A DNA stretch of 32,444 nucleotides from Fusobacteriaceae bacterium. Its GTDB lineage: Bacteria > Fusobacteriota > Fusobacteriia > Fusobacteriales > Fusobacteriaceae. The DNA lies in assembly GCA_017984315.1 (NCBI GenBank), contig JAGNZR010000008.1, forward strand, positions 20,775 through 53,218, read 5' to 3'. Shown here one piece after another: positions 7,774 through 18,393 of the stretch (position 1 is its first letter; each line of letters starts with the position of its first letter). A program made the position numbers and the translations under genes. A model generated the notes under the pieces. The model was not told where the DNA came from, did no database searches, and saw only the letters and a program-made list of their open reading frames with translations.

Positions 7774-9546
7774 ATGAAAAAAGTTTTTTCATGTTTTTTG
7801 TTTTTTATGTATCTAACAACTTTCTTATTTTCTGCAGACACAGTTAATATCCAAATATTAGGAACTAGCCAGTTAAATGAGAAATTTATGCCTTATAATT
7901 ACGATACTGGTGTAGCTAACAGTAAAGGTAGTATGGTTCAACTTGCAACTCTGATTAGAAACCTGAAGAGCGAAAATAAGAATACACTGCTTTTTGATAG
8001 TGGTAATGCCACTTACAGCAATTGGTATGAACTGTTTTTAAATGATGATACCACTCCAGCTGTAGAGTATTTTAACTATACTAAATATGATGCCATTACC
8101 CCTGGAAATAAGGATTTTGACCATGGTATTGAGTTTTTTAATAAAATTTTCAAACCTTTTAATGGAGAAATAATACTTGCTAATTTGTATAAAAATGACA
8201 AAAGAGTTTATGAACCTTATAAAATTTTTAAAAAAGATGATGTAAAAATAGCTCTTATAGGAGTTATGACTCCATATATGAAAAAATTAGGTGAGGAATA
8301 CACAGTCGTTAATCCCGCTGATGAAGTGGCAAAAGTTATAACTGAATTAAAAGGAAAAGCTGATATTATAATTGTCAGTGCTAATGTTAAATTGAATGAT
8401 GAATATGGAACTCTAGGTTCTACAAGAGAGATTGCAAAAAAAAATCCTGAAGTTTCTATAATATTTGCAGGTTATGAACCTACTCTGATAAATGAAAGAT
8501 CTGAATCTGGAGCTGTTCTTATAAACTCTGGAAAATTTGGTGAATATTTATCTAAAATTAATATAGTTTTAACTAAAAAAAATAACAATTGGATTATTAA
8601 CGATAAGTCAAAAGATATAATCAGTGAAAACATTGCAGTGAAAGATACAACTCCTGATTTAGAGTTGGCAAATAGATTTGAAAAGTTTAACAATTTAGTC
8701 TTAAATGACACTCACAAAATAATAGGTGACCTTATTGGTGGAGATTTAGTAAGAGCTAATGATATATCTGAAATACCAATTGTACAGCTTGAGCCTACCC
8801 CTTTAGTTCAACTTATCAACGAAGTTCAAAGATACTATACTAAAGCGGATATCTCTTCAACACCAATTTTTAAAAATGATGCTAATATTTCAGAAGGTCC
8901 TATCAAAAAATCTGATATTGCTGCGATTTACAACTCTGATAATACTTTAAGAGCTTATAAATTTAACGGTGCTCAGTTAAAAAAATATATGGAGTGGTCA
9001 GCATCTTTTTACAATACTCTTAATCCAGAAGATTTAACAGTATCTTTTAATGAAAATATTAAAGGTTCTAATTATGATATATTTTCTGGAGTATACTATG
9101 AGATCAATTTATCTAACCCTTCTGGGATGAGAATTGAAAATTTAAGAAAATCTGATGGAACACCTGTTAAGGATACCGATATATTTACTGTTGCTATTAA
9201 TGATTACAGAGCGGATTCAACTTTATTCTCTGAAAAAAATGGGTTATTTAAACCTGAAGAGGTACCCTTAGTTATTGATCTTTATAAAACTAGAGGAAAT
9301 AAATCTAAAATACAAGAGCTTATTAAAGAGTATATCTCTACTGTTAAAGGTGGGGTCATCACTCCTGAAATGACTGAAAATTGGGAATTAACAGGGATCT
9401 CTTGGGATCCAGAACTACATTCAAAAGTTCTTGATTTAGTTGCAGAAAAAAAACTATCTATCCCTAAATCAGAAAATGGTAAGTCTAAAAACATAAAATC
9501 TATCACTATTAATGATTTAGAAAGCTTTGAAACTCCTCAACAGTAA
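7774..9546 (+). CDS. Secreted CpdB/UshA-like metallophosphatase-fold protein lacking its metal ligands (probable pseudoenzyme)
   Basis: 590 residues with a signal peptide (MKKVFSCFLFFMYLTTFLFS) and the full layout of 2',3'-cyclic-nucleotide 2'-phosphodiesterase / 5'-nucleotidase proteins: an N-terminal metallophosphatase domain (about 25-290) and a C-terminal substrate-binding domain (about 310-530, with AAIYNSDNTLRAYKFNGAQL and SNYDIFSGVYYEI). The expected metal and catalytic residues are mostly replaced: D-x-H is Q33-x-N35, the second Asp of D-x-G-D is N78, the GNH His is K113, the S-H of the distal strand is S-A203, and GHxH is G-Y234-E-P236. Only D75 and N112 remain. The frame is intact, with a good ribosome binding site (GGAGGG) and promoter. 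Compare the intact relative at 22949. A binding or scaffolding role is likely; hydrolysis is unlikely. Confidence 0.85.
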   Translation: MKKVFSCFLFFMYLTTFLFSADTVNIQILGTSQLNEKFMPYNYDTGVANSKGSMVQLATLIRNLKSENKNTLLFDSGNATYSNWYELFLNDDTTPAVEYFNYTKYDAITPGNKDFDHGIEFFNKIFKPFNGEIILANLYKNDKRVYEPYKIFKKDDVKIALIGVMTPYMKKLGEEYTVVNPADEVAKVITELKGKADIIIVSANVKLNDEYGTLGSTREIAKKNPEVSIIFAGYEPTLINERSESGAVLINSGKFGEYLSKINIVLTKKNNNWIINDKSKDIISENIAVKDTTPDLELANRFEKFNNLVLNDTHKIIGDLIGGDLVRANDISEIPIVQLEPTPLVQLINEVQRYYTKADISSTPIFKNDANISEGPIKKSDIAAIYNSDNTLRAYKFNGAQLKKYMEWSASFYNTLNPEDLTVSFNENIKGSNYDIFSGVYYEINLSNPSGMRIENLRKSDGTPVKDTDIFTVAINDYRADSTLFSEKNGLFKPEEVPLVIDLYKTRGNKSKIQELIKEYISTVKGGVITPEMTENWELTGISWDPELHSKVLDLVAEKKLSIPKSENGKSKNIKSITINDLESFETPQQ

Positions 9547-9570
9547 AAAATTACAGTTGATATTTTCATA

Positions 9571-9605
9571 AAAAAAAGACTAATTGAAAAATCAGTCTTT
9601 TTTTG
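9571..9605. terminator. Bidirectional intrinsic terminator between convergent genes
   Basis: An 11-base arm AAAAAAAGACT (9571-9581) pairs with AGTCTTTTTTT (9594-9604), giving T runs on both strands between the plus-strand gene ending at 9546 and the minus-strand gene ending at 9612. Confidence 0.8.
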
Positions 9606-9611
9606 TATTAT

Positions 9612-10541
9612 CTAATCTATTACAAATATTAAAGTTTCAAATATTAATCCCCACTGATAAATAAATTTAGCATGGGAAGAGGGTGTTCTCACGCATTTAT
9701 GAGAAACAGGCTGAGTTCCTAAAGTTGGAGAAAATTCTATTATCTCTGTTTTAGGCAGATTTACAGGAACTCCATGAACGTATACCCCCCCTGTAAACCT
9801 ACTTGCATAAGGAGCATACCCTTCTATCTCTGTTTCACTTCCATCTTTTAAATATTTCATTTTATCCACTTTACTTTGTAAAACATATGCCCCTATAGGT
9901 GTTATAAAGCTGTATGGAGGTTTATCTCTCCCTGTAGAAGCTGGATTTAAACTTCTTATTAACCAGCTATCTCCTGATTTTTCTAAAGTCATTATATTTT
10001 GATTTTTTCTGTCTATAAATATTACTTTATTGAATTTTTTTATATTTAATCCCCTAACATAATTCTTAGGAGCATAATACTCATCATTTAACTCTAAAAA
10101 CTTTATTTTTATCCTATCACTATTCATATCTATATCTAAAATAGAGATTAACTCCCCGTCTAAAGCATACCTTACAGGTTGTAAATCATCTGAATTTTTA
10201 TACAATGGAATCCCCTGATACCTTTTATTACCAAAAGCGTCATATGCAATCCCGTACTTATCTACAACCATTTCTGGAACTGCTGCTGGTTCACCATTTA
10301 TATTTTTATAATTTCTTAAAACTCCTAATCTCTCCATACTAACAAGGGCTTCATTTTCAAATTGTGCCAACAGCTCCAATTTTTTATTTATCTTTTCTAA
10401 TTGAAACTCTCTTTTTTCTTTTCCATAAGAGTATTTTATAGGGAGAGTATGCTGGTCATACTTTAACTCTTTATTTATTGTAACTGCATAACTTAAAACT
10501 GATATGAAAAATATAAAAATAAATTGTAAGACCAATCTCAT
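9612..10541 (-). CDS. Secreted L,D-transpeptidase (YkuD domain)
   Basis: 309 residues with a signal peptide (MRLVLQFIFIFFISVLSYA), a middle domain of unclear type, and a C-terminal YkuD catalytic domain. The catalytic signature is VYVHG, then SHKCVRTP with nucleophile Cys283; the usual form is SHGCxR, so the Gly before Cys is Lys here. Such enzymes form 3-3 peptidoglycan cross-links or attach proteins to peptidoglycan in the periplasm. Fusobacterial peptidoglycan can carry lanthionine instead of diaminopimelate, so the acceptor residue may differ (known of the group, not seen here). I start at ATG 10541, which follows TGGAGG at 6 bases and begins the signal peptide; an upstream frame to 10568 has no ribosome binding site. 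It lies 51 bases after the MocR gene. Confidence 0.85.
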   Translation of the reverse strand: MRLVLQFIFIFFISVLSYAVTINKELKYDQHTLPIKYSYGKEKREFQLEKINKKLELLAQFENEALVSMERLGVLRNYKNINGEPAAVPEMVVDKYGIAYDAFGNKRYQGIPLYKNSDDLQPVRYALDGELISILDIDMNSDRIKIKFLELNDEYYAPKNYVRGLNIKKFNKVIFIDRKNQNIMTLEKSGDSWLIRSLNPASTGRDKPPYSFITPIGAYVLQSKVDKMKYLKDGSETEIEGYAPYASRFTGGVYVHGVPVNLPKTEIIEFSPTLGTQPVSHKCVRTPSSHAKFIYQWGLIFETLIFVID

Positions 10542-10592
10542 AATTTGCCTCCAAAAAAATATAACCATTTACCTTTTTATAGATATTTTTTA

Positions 10593-12017
10593 TTACTCAT
10601 TAATTGTAGATTTTTCCAATATAGCTTTCAATATTAAAACTCCAGCCTCTATCTCTTCTAATGTTAAAGAGGAGAAGCTCAATCTAAATTTATTTTTTTC
10701 CCACTGCTCTGAAAAAAAGATGCTGCTGTTTAGCATATTTAAATTACTGCTTTTACATAATTCTATAAAAAGTTCTAAATCTATTTTATGAGAGAGGCTG
10801 ACCCAGAGAAAAAATCCCCCTTTTGGTTTAAATAAAACCTCTATTTCTCTTATTCTTATTAGTTTTTTTAGTAAGTACTCCTGCTTCTCTTTCAATATAT
10901 TTCTTATCTTTTCAGAATGAATTTTAAACTCTTCAGATTTTAAGAAGTTCTCTAGGATTTTTTGATTAAACCCTGTTGTTGTTGTCCCTAAACTATGTTT
11001 AATTAAAATCAGCTGCTTTAAATATTTTTTAGGACAAATAAGCATAGCAGTCTCTATTCCCGGCATAATTATCTTTGAAAAAGTTTTTAAATAAAATACT
11101 TTTTCACTGTTCCATTTATCAAAAGATTTTACAGGGACTGGTCTATCATCACCAAAATAAAAATCAGCAAAACTGTCATCCTCCACAATATAAAAATTAT
11201 ATTTTTCAGCTAACTCTACTATTTTCTGTTTTTTTTCATCACTCCATGTTATCCCTGTTGGGTTTTGAAAATTAAAAACCTCATAAATAAAAGAGATATT
11301 CACAGTTTTAAGCAGTGCTTCAAACTCCTCTAAATCCCACCCATCTTTTTTTTGATTAATAGTATATATATTACAATTTTTTTTAAAAAGATTTAAAGCA
11401 TTTGGGTATGTTGCATTGGCTACAACGATATTAGGTCTGTTCTTTTGATGAAAAAAATTAATTATGGTATTCAGAGATTGTTGAGTTCCTGAAGTTATTA
11501 TTATCTCTTCAGAATCTGTAAAAATATCATTTTTTTCAACACTGTCTGCTACGACCTTTCTTAAACTGTCTAACCCTTGAACATTTTGATATTCAAATAT
11601 CCCCGGGTTATTAGCATCAAATATCTCATTTGCAAACCTCTTATATAAATCAAATGGAAAATAATCAGGAGAGAGTGTCCCTTTTGCAAAATTTATGTTA
11701 TCTACACATTTTATCTGCCCTTCATAAAAATTATTTAAAATCGGTTTATTTTCTTCATTAGTTATTACATTATTTTTATTAGAAACAAAGCACCCTTTTC
11801 CAACTACTTTAGTTATATAGTTCTCACTTTCCAAAAGGTCGTAGGCTTGAATTACTGTATTTAAATTCACTTTAAATTTCATTGCTGTCTGCCTAATAGA
11901 AGGTAATTTTTCAGATTCTTTTAACTTATTGTTTAAAATCTCATATTTTATAATATTATATAATTGAAGATATAATTTTTCATCGCTTTCACGATCGAAC
12001 TCTAAATGATATTTCAT
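10593..12017 (-). CDS. MocR-type transcriptional regulator (GntR HTH plus aminotransferase-like domain)
   Basis: 474 residues: an N-terminal GntR winged helix (about 10-75, with LYLQLYNIIKYEI and KLPSIRQTAMKFKVNLNTVI) and a class I aminotransferase-fold domain that normally binds PLP and a small effector. The PLP lysine motif is KTFSK, and NPTG is present. Two usual cofactor contacts differ: the EDDY motif reads EDDS, and the phosphate-binding Arg of PGLRLG is Glu in PGIETA. The target is unknown; members often control the divergent gene, here the DigH-like glycosidase, and ldt downstream may be co-transcribed. AAAGGAGGG precedes the ATG. It is not safe to call it PdxR or GabR. Confidence 0.88.
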   Translation of the reverse strand: MKYHLEFDRESDEKLYLQLYNIIKYEILNNKLKESEKLPSIRQTAMKFKVNLNTVIQAYDLLESENYITKVVGKGCFVSNKNNVITNEENKPILNNFYEGQIKCVDNINFAKGTLSPDYFPFDLYKRFANEIFDANNPGIFEYQNVQGLDSLRKVVADSVEKNDIFTDSEEIIITSGTQQSLNTIINFFHQKNRPNIVVANATYPNALNLFKKNCNIYTINQKKDGWDLEEFEALLKTVNISFIYEVFNFQNPTGITWSDEKKQKIVELAEKYNFYIVEDDSFADFYFGDDRPVPVKSFDKWNSEKVFYLKTFSKIIMPGIETAMLICPKKYLKQLILIKHSLGTTTTGFNQKILENFLKSEEFKIHSEKIRNILKEKQEYLLKKLIRIREIEVLFKPKGGFFLWVSLSHKIDLELFIELCKSSNLNMLNSSIFFSEQWEKNKFRLSFSSLTLEEIEAGVLILKAILEKSTINE

Positions 12018-12088
12018 TTACCCTCCTTTTCCTAAATTTCTGTAAAAAACCGGAATATATGTTTTTTTTCGGTAATATTATCTTGGTT

Positions 12089-12097
12089 ATTATACCA
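12089..12097 (-). promoter_or_regulatory. Extended -10 promoter of the MocR gene with overlapping inverted repeat
   Basis: The minus strand reads TGGTATAAT (12097-12089), an exact extended -10 (TGnTATAAT). It lies inside the imperfect dyad GGTATAATAACC. The nearby ACCG (12049-12052) and CGGT (12070-12073) form a spaced inverted repeat that could be an operator for the regulator itself. No good -35 is visible. Confidence 0.45.
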
Positions 12098-12246
12098 TTT
12101 TTTTTCAAAAAAATCTTGTATTTTAATAAAATACGACACTCTTCTTAAATTGTTTTTTGTTTTTTATTTTTAATTAGTCATATACTTTCACTATTTTTTT
12201 TGATAAAATATTTTATAAAATAATTATTCATAAAGGAGTGCATTAA

Positions 12247-14031
12247 TTGAAAAAAAAGATATTATCTTCATTTTTTTTTATCTCAATTTTAACATTAGCC
12301 TCTGTTAGCGAGAAAGATAGTGAAACTATTAATCTAAATAAATTTAAAAAAATAGAGGCGAAAACGGTGGTCTATACAAAAGACCCTGTTACTTTAAACA
12401 CTAAATTCAATACAGATAGTGTGAGTATTGTAAAATATTATACTCCCCCTAAAGAGATGTTTAGGACAACATGGGTAGCCAGTGTTGAAAATCTTAATTT
12501 TCCTAAAGCTACAGTTATAAATGGAGAAAAAGTAATAAGAAATAGTGTAGAAGAATTGAAAAGCGACTGGATAAAGATATTAGATGTACATGAAAAACTT
12601 AACTTTAACGCTGTTATTTATCAAGTTAGTCCTACATTAGATGCTGTATACAAATCTAAAAACAGACCTTGGAGTCATGTCTTAACTGGAGAACAGGGTG
12701 TAGAACCTTATTGGGCAGATGATTTTGATCTTCTTCAATGGATGATTAATGAAACACATAAAAGAGGGATGGAGTTCCATGCCTGGTTTAATCCTTATAG
12801 AGTCACTCATGTAGGTCCTTCAAATGCCAGTTTTAAAACAGAGATTAATAAATTATCCAAAAACAATTTTGCAAGAAAAAATCCAGAACTTGTGTATATG
12901 TTTGATAATAAATTGTATTTAAATCCTGGTGAAGATAGAGTAATAAAGCATGTGACAGACACTATCTCTGAGTTTTTATCTGCTTATGATGTTGATGCTA
13001 TCCACTTTGATGATTATTTTTATCCATATAAATCACAAAAAAATGGTAAAGAACTGTATTTTGGTGATAATTTTGAAGACAAAAAAACCTTTGCAAAAAA
13101 TCCACATGGGTTTAGCTCTGTTGAAGATTGGAGAAGAGATAATGTTAACAGGCTAATACTCTCTGTTAAAAATACAATTGATGAATATAATAAAAAAAAT
13201 AAAAGATCTGTTCAATGGGGGATTTCACCTTTCGGTATATGGGATCATAAAAAAAATACCCTTTATGGATCTGATACTCCAACAAGTGCCACAGCTTCTG
13301 CAAAAGATATATATGCCGATACAAGAAAATGGGTTATAAATGAGTATATCGACTATATTACTCCTCAAGTTTATTGGGAGTTTGACCAACCTGCTGCACC
13401 TTATGGTGAGATTACAAACTGGTGGGCAAAACAGATGCAAAATACTAGAACACAACTGTATATAGGACACTCTAGCTATAAGCACTCATTTTGTTTAAAA
13501 AACAGTAACTGGAAGAACTATGAAGAGATTCCTAATCAGATGAAATTTAATCAAAAATATGATGAGATTCAAGGAAGTGTATTCTTCGGATATAAAGATC
13601 TTGTTGCTGAAAATGATAAATATGACATAGTAACATCCACTAAAAATAAGCATATAACAATGCTAAAAGAAAAGTTTTTTTATACTAAAGCGCTGACTCC
13701 TGCTAAACCTTGGTTAGATAAAATGGAAACAGAGAGGATTAAATCTTTTAAAGTTATAAGAAATAAAAATGACTATTCAATCAGATTCAATGATAGTTTA
13801 AAGAACGATTCAAGGTTTTATGTAGTTTATATCTTCAATAATAAAAATTTAAATACTTCAGACCCTAAAAACATCTATAAAATTGTAGGAAGGGAGTATT
13901 CACAAGTAGGACAATCTATCTCAATAGATAAAAATCGATTAGCAAACAATGAATATATTGGAATCTCTATAAAAGATCGTTCTGGAGTTGAAACCCCTGT
14001 TAAAATAGTACATTTAAAGAATAAAATTTAG
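12247..14031 (+). CDS. DigH/YngK-like secreted glycosidase (GHL10, DUF187 family)
   Basis: 594 residues with an N-terminal signal peptide and no lipobox cysteine. The catalytic barrel spans about 75-450, with the family motifs MFRTTWVASVENLNFP, FHAWFNPYRV and IHFDDYFYPY. A beta-rich tail follows (about 490-594). The E. coli relative DigH (YddW) is an outer-membrane lipoprotein glycosidase that cuts denuded peptidoglycan glycan strands; a peptidoglycan substrate here is inferred from the family and from the neighbouring L,D-transpeptidase. The start codon is TTG at 12247, fixed by AAAGGAG 8 bases upstream; no ATG is available at the N-terminus. Divergent from the MocR gene across 229 bases. 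Confidence 0.87.
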   Translation: MKKKILSSFFFISILTLASVSEKDSETINLNKFKKIEAKTVVYTKDPVTLNTKFNTDSVSIVKYYTPPKEMFRTTWVASVENLNFPKATVINGEKVIRNSVEELKSDWIKILDVHEKLNFNAVIYQVSPTLDAVYKSKNRPWSHVLTGEQGVEPYWADDFDLLQWMINETHKRGMEFHAWFNPYRVTHVGPSNASFKTEINKLSKNNFARKNPELVYMFDNKLYLNPGEDRVIKHVTDTISEFLSAYDVDAIHFDDYFYPYKSQKNGKELYFGDNFEDKKTFAKNPHGFSSVEDWRRDNVNRLILSVKNTIDEYNKKNKRSVQWGISPFGIWDHKKNTLYGSDTPTSATASAKDIYADTRKWVINEYIDYITPQVYWEFDQPAAPYGEITNWWAKQMQNTRTQLYIGHSSYKHSFCLKNSNWKNYEEIPNQMKFNQKYDEIQGSVFFGYKDLVAENDKYDIVTSTKNKHITMLKEKFFYTKALTPAKPWLDKMETERIKSFKVIRNKNDYSIRFNDSLKNDSRFYVVYIFNNKNLNTSDPKNIYKIVGREYSQVGQSISIDKNRLANNEYIGISIKDRSGVETPVKIVHLKNKI

Positions 14032-14060
14032 AAAGAGGCGAAATTTTTCGCCTCTTTCTT
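14031..14060. terminator. Strong hairpin terminator between convergent genes
   Basis: GAAAGAGGCGAAA (14031-14043) pairs perfectly with TTTCGCCTCTTTC (14046-14058). It begins within the stop codon of the DigH-like gene and serves both strands, though the T tracts are short. Confidence 0.7.
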
Positions 14061-14072
14061 ATAAAAAATATT

Positions 14073-15458
<1,386 letters not shown>

Positions 15459-15585
15459 TTAATTCCTCCCTGAGTTTTTTAGTTTAATTTTAGTTTATTT
15501 AGTATTATTTTAATTCATAAAATAAAAAAAAACAACCCCATACGTATATTAAGTGTAGTATAACAGTTTGTATTTTTTTAATATA

Positions 15586-15626
15586 AAAAAAAAGGGATTT
15601 TGTAGTTTAATCCACTACAAAATCCC
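15586..15626 (-). terminator. Intrinsic terminator of ppdK
   Basis: On the minus strand GGGATTTTGTAGT pairs with ACTACAAAATCCC around a 7-base loop (hairpin 15626-15594), followed by eight or more T. It ends the ccpN-ppdK transcript 44 bases past the ppdK stop. Confidence 0.9.
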
Positions 15627-15669
15627 ACTGCTTTATTCAAATTATCATTACCCCTTGGAAAAGAATTAA

Positions 15670-18342
15670 TTAAAACTGTAATTTTTTCTTATTTAACTTT
15701 TCAACACGAGTAGCTTCTCCACCAACTAATTCAGGGATAGCTTTATTTTTTTTTTTTTCTTTAATATAACTTTGAGCTGCTGCAACTATTGCAACTAAAA
15801 CTCTGAATGGTGAACAGCTTACATAGTCTAATTTTAAACTTTCGAAGAACTCAATACTTCTAGGATCTCCACCGTGCTCTCCACAAATCCCTATTTCTAA
15901 ATCAGGGTTTCCTTTTCTTCCAAGCTCTACACCCATTTTAACAAGTTTCCCTACACCTCTTGTATCTATTGTAGAGAATGGTTCAAACTTTAAAATACCT
16001 TTATCATTATAGTCACCTATGAATTTAACAGAGTCATCTCTAGAAAGTCCCATAGTCATCTGAGTTAAATCGTTAGTTCCAAAAGAGAAGAACTCAGCTT
16101 CTGCACCTATTTCGTCAGCCAATAGACATGCTCTTGGTACTTCCATCATAGTTCCAATTTTATAGTCTATTCTCATTCCATACTCTGTAAACACTTTCTC
16201 AATCTCTTCTTTTATATTATCTCTGATATATTTAAACTCTGTTACACCAAAGATAAGTGGAATCATGATTTCTGGCTGAACTTTAAACCCTTGCTGATGA
16301 CACTCAATAGCAGCCTCTATTAAAGCTCTACTTTGTGAATTGTATAACTCAGGGTAAGTCACTGCAAGACGGCATCCTCTATGTCCTAACATTGGGTTTT
16401 CATCTTTTAAGTTTCTTATTCTTCTCTCAATCTCTTCCATAGAGATCCCTAAGATTTCTGCCATTTTTATTTCATCTTTTTTCTCTCTTGGTAAGAATTC
16501 ATGTAAAGGTGGATCTAAAAGTCTAACTATTACAACTTCATCCCCTACAATTTTTAAAATATTGAAGAAGTCCTCTTTTTGCATTACATATAGTTTATGT
16601 AGCGCTTTTTCTCTTTCCTCTTTATCTTCACTTAAAATCATCCCTCTGATTGTCCAGATTTTATCCTCTTGGAAGAACATATGCTCAGTTCTGCAAAGTC
16701 CTATACCTTGTGCACCAAATGATTTTCCGATTTCAGCATCTACAACTGTATCTGCATTCATTCTTACACCTAATCTCTTGTACTCTTTGCACCAAGAGAT
16801 AAATCTTTTTAAATTGTCATCAAATTTTGGCTCTGTAAGTAAAACTTTTCCTAAGAAGATCTCTCCAGTGTATCCACTAATAGAGATAAAGTCTCCCTCT
16901 TTAACTATATGTCCACCAATTTTCATCTCTCTTCTGATGTCATCTATTTCAATCTCTCCACAACCTGTAACGCAGCATTTACCCATTCCTCTTGCAACAA
17001 CTGCTCCGTGAGATGTAGCTCCCCCTTTTACAGTAACGATACCTTGAGCTAAACTAATCCCTTTAATATCTTCTGGAGATGTCTCCTCTCTAACAAGGAT
17101 TGTATTCTCTTTAACTTTTACTCTTTCAGAAGCCAGTACAACTCTACCTATAGCAACTCCTGCTGATCCTGGCAGACCTTTTCCAAGAAGTACAGCCTCT
17201 TTAACTGCTTCCTCATCAAAATCTCCATTTAGAAGTTGAGGTATAAGTCCTGCATCAACTTTTAATATTGCTTCCTCTTTAGTTATTAATCCTTCATCAT
17301 GCATATCTATAGCAATTTTTATAGCTGCATAAGGTGATCTTTTTCCATTTCTTGTTTGTAAAATATATAATTTCCCATCCTCAATAGTAAACTCTATATC
17401 CTGCATATCTTTGTAATCTTTTTCTAAAAGATTAGCTATTCTAATAAATTCGTCATAAACTACAGGAAGCACATCATTAAGTCTAGCGATTGGCTCAGGA
17501 GTTCTTATTCCTGCAACAATATCCTCACCTTGAGCTTGTAATAAATACTCTCCGAAAACTTCTCTTGTTCCGCTTGAAGGATTTCTTGAGAAAGCAACAC
17601 CCGTTCCTGAAATTTCATTAAGGTTTCCAAAAACCATCTCTTGAACAACAACTGCAGTTCCCATATTGTCTTCAATATGATTTAATCTTCTATATGTGAT
17701 AGCTCTTTCATTATTCCAAGAGTTAAATATTGCATCTATTGCCATGAAAAGTTGCTCTTGTGGAGTTTCAGGGAAATCTGATCCATGCTCAATTCTATAA
17801 AAATTTTTGAACTCAGCTATAACTTTCTTATCTAACTCCTGTTGTGATAGCCCTTTGTTATTTTCAATTATTGAGTTTCTTAAAGCTACAAATTTGTTCT
17901 TGTCAATCCCTACAACTATATCAGAGAACATCTGGATAAATCTTCTATATAGATCATATACAAACTCGCTGTTGTTGTTAAATCTTTTAATCATTTTTTC
18001 TGCTGTTACATCATTTAAACCTAAGTTTAAAATTGTATCCATCATTCCTGGCATTGATACTGGAGCTCCAGATCTTACAGAAACTAAAAGCGGGTTCTCC
18101 CCTTGGAATTTTTTACCAGTTTTTTCTTCTAATCCAGCAATTTTTTCCATAACCTCTCTCTTTAAATCTTCATTTAAAGTTTGACCGTTTTTTAAAAATT
18201 CATTGCAAGCATCTGTTGAAACAATTATACCATTTGGGATTGGAAGACCTATTTTTACCATTTCTGATAAGTTAGCACCTTTTCCTCCTAATAAATTTTT
18301 CTTCTCTTTTCCACCCTCTTCAAAGTAAAAAACTCTTTTCAC
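15670..18342 (-). CDS. ppdK: Pyruvate, phosphate dikinase
   Basis: Converts pyruvate, ATP and phosphate to PEP, AMP and pyrophosphate, reversibly. 890 residues, normal length. Domains: N-terminal ATP-grasp (LGGKGANLSEMV; VSVRSGAPVSMPGMMDTILN), the central swivelling phospho-His domain with GGATSHGAVVARGMG (catalytic His near residue 445 and the Thr that regulatory proteins phosphorylate), and the C-terminal PEP/pyruvate barrel with GICGEHGGDP (catalytic Cys near 820). The start codon is GTG at 18342, 5 bases after GAGGAGG; no nearby ATG fits. It follows the CcpN-like gene by 51 bases. No PPDK regulatory kinase gene (YqfL type) lies beside it in this window, so control may be mainly transcriptional. 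Confidence 0.97.
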   Translation of the reverse strand: MKRVFYFEEGGKEKKNLLGGKGANLSEMVKIGLPIPNGIIVSTDACNEFLKNGQTLNEDLKREVMEKIAGLEEKTGKKFQGENPLLVSVRSGAPVSMPGMMDTILNLGLNDVTAEKMIKRFNNNSEFVYDLYRRFIQMFSDIVVGIDKNKFVALRNSIIENNKGLSQQELDKKVIAEFKNFYRIEHGSDFPETPQEQLFMAIDAIFNSWNNERAITYRRLNHIEDNMGTAVVVQEMVFGNLNEISGTGVAFSRNPSSGTREVFGEYLLQAQGEDIVAGIRTPEPIARLNDVLPVVYDEFIRIANLLEKDYKDMQDIEFTIEDGKLYILQTRNGKRSPYAAIKIAIDMHDEGLITKEEAILKVDAGLIPQLLNGDFDEEAVKEAVLLGKGLPGSAGVAIGRVVLASERVKVKENTILVREETSPEDIKGISLAQGIVTVKGGATSHGAVVARGMGKCCVTGCGEIEIDDIRREMKIGGHIVKEGDFISISGYTGEIFLGKVLLTEPKFDDNLKRFISWCKEYKRLGVRMNADTVVDAEIGKSFGAQGIGLCRTEHMFFQEDKIWTIRGMILSEDKEEREKALHKLYVMQKEDFFNILKIVGDEVVIVRLLDPPLHEFLPREKKDEIKMAEILGISMEEIERRIRNLKDENPMLGHRGCRLAVTYPELYNSQSRALIEAAIECHQQGFKVQPEIMIPLIFGVTEFKYIRDNIKEEIEKVFTEYGMRIDYKIGTMMEVPRACLLADEIGAEAEFFSFGTNDLTQMTMGLSRDDSVKFIGDYNDKGILKFEPFSTIDTRGVGKLVKMGVELGRKGNPDLEIGICGEHGGDPRSIEFFESLKLDYVSCSPFRVLVAIVAAAQSYIKEKKKNKAIPELVGGEATRVEKLNKKKLQF

Positions 18343-18393
18343 AACTTCCTCCTCAATATATCTTAATTTTTTTATTTTGTTTTTATAACTATT

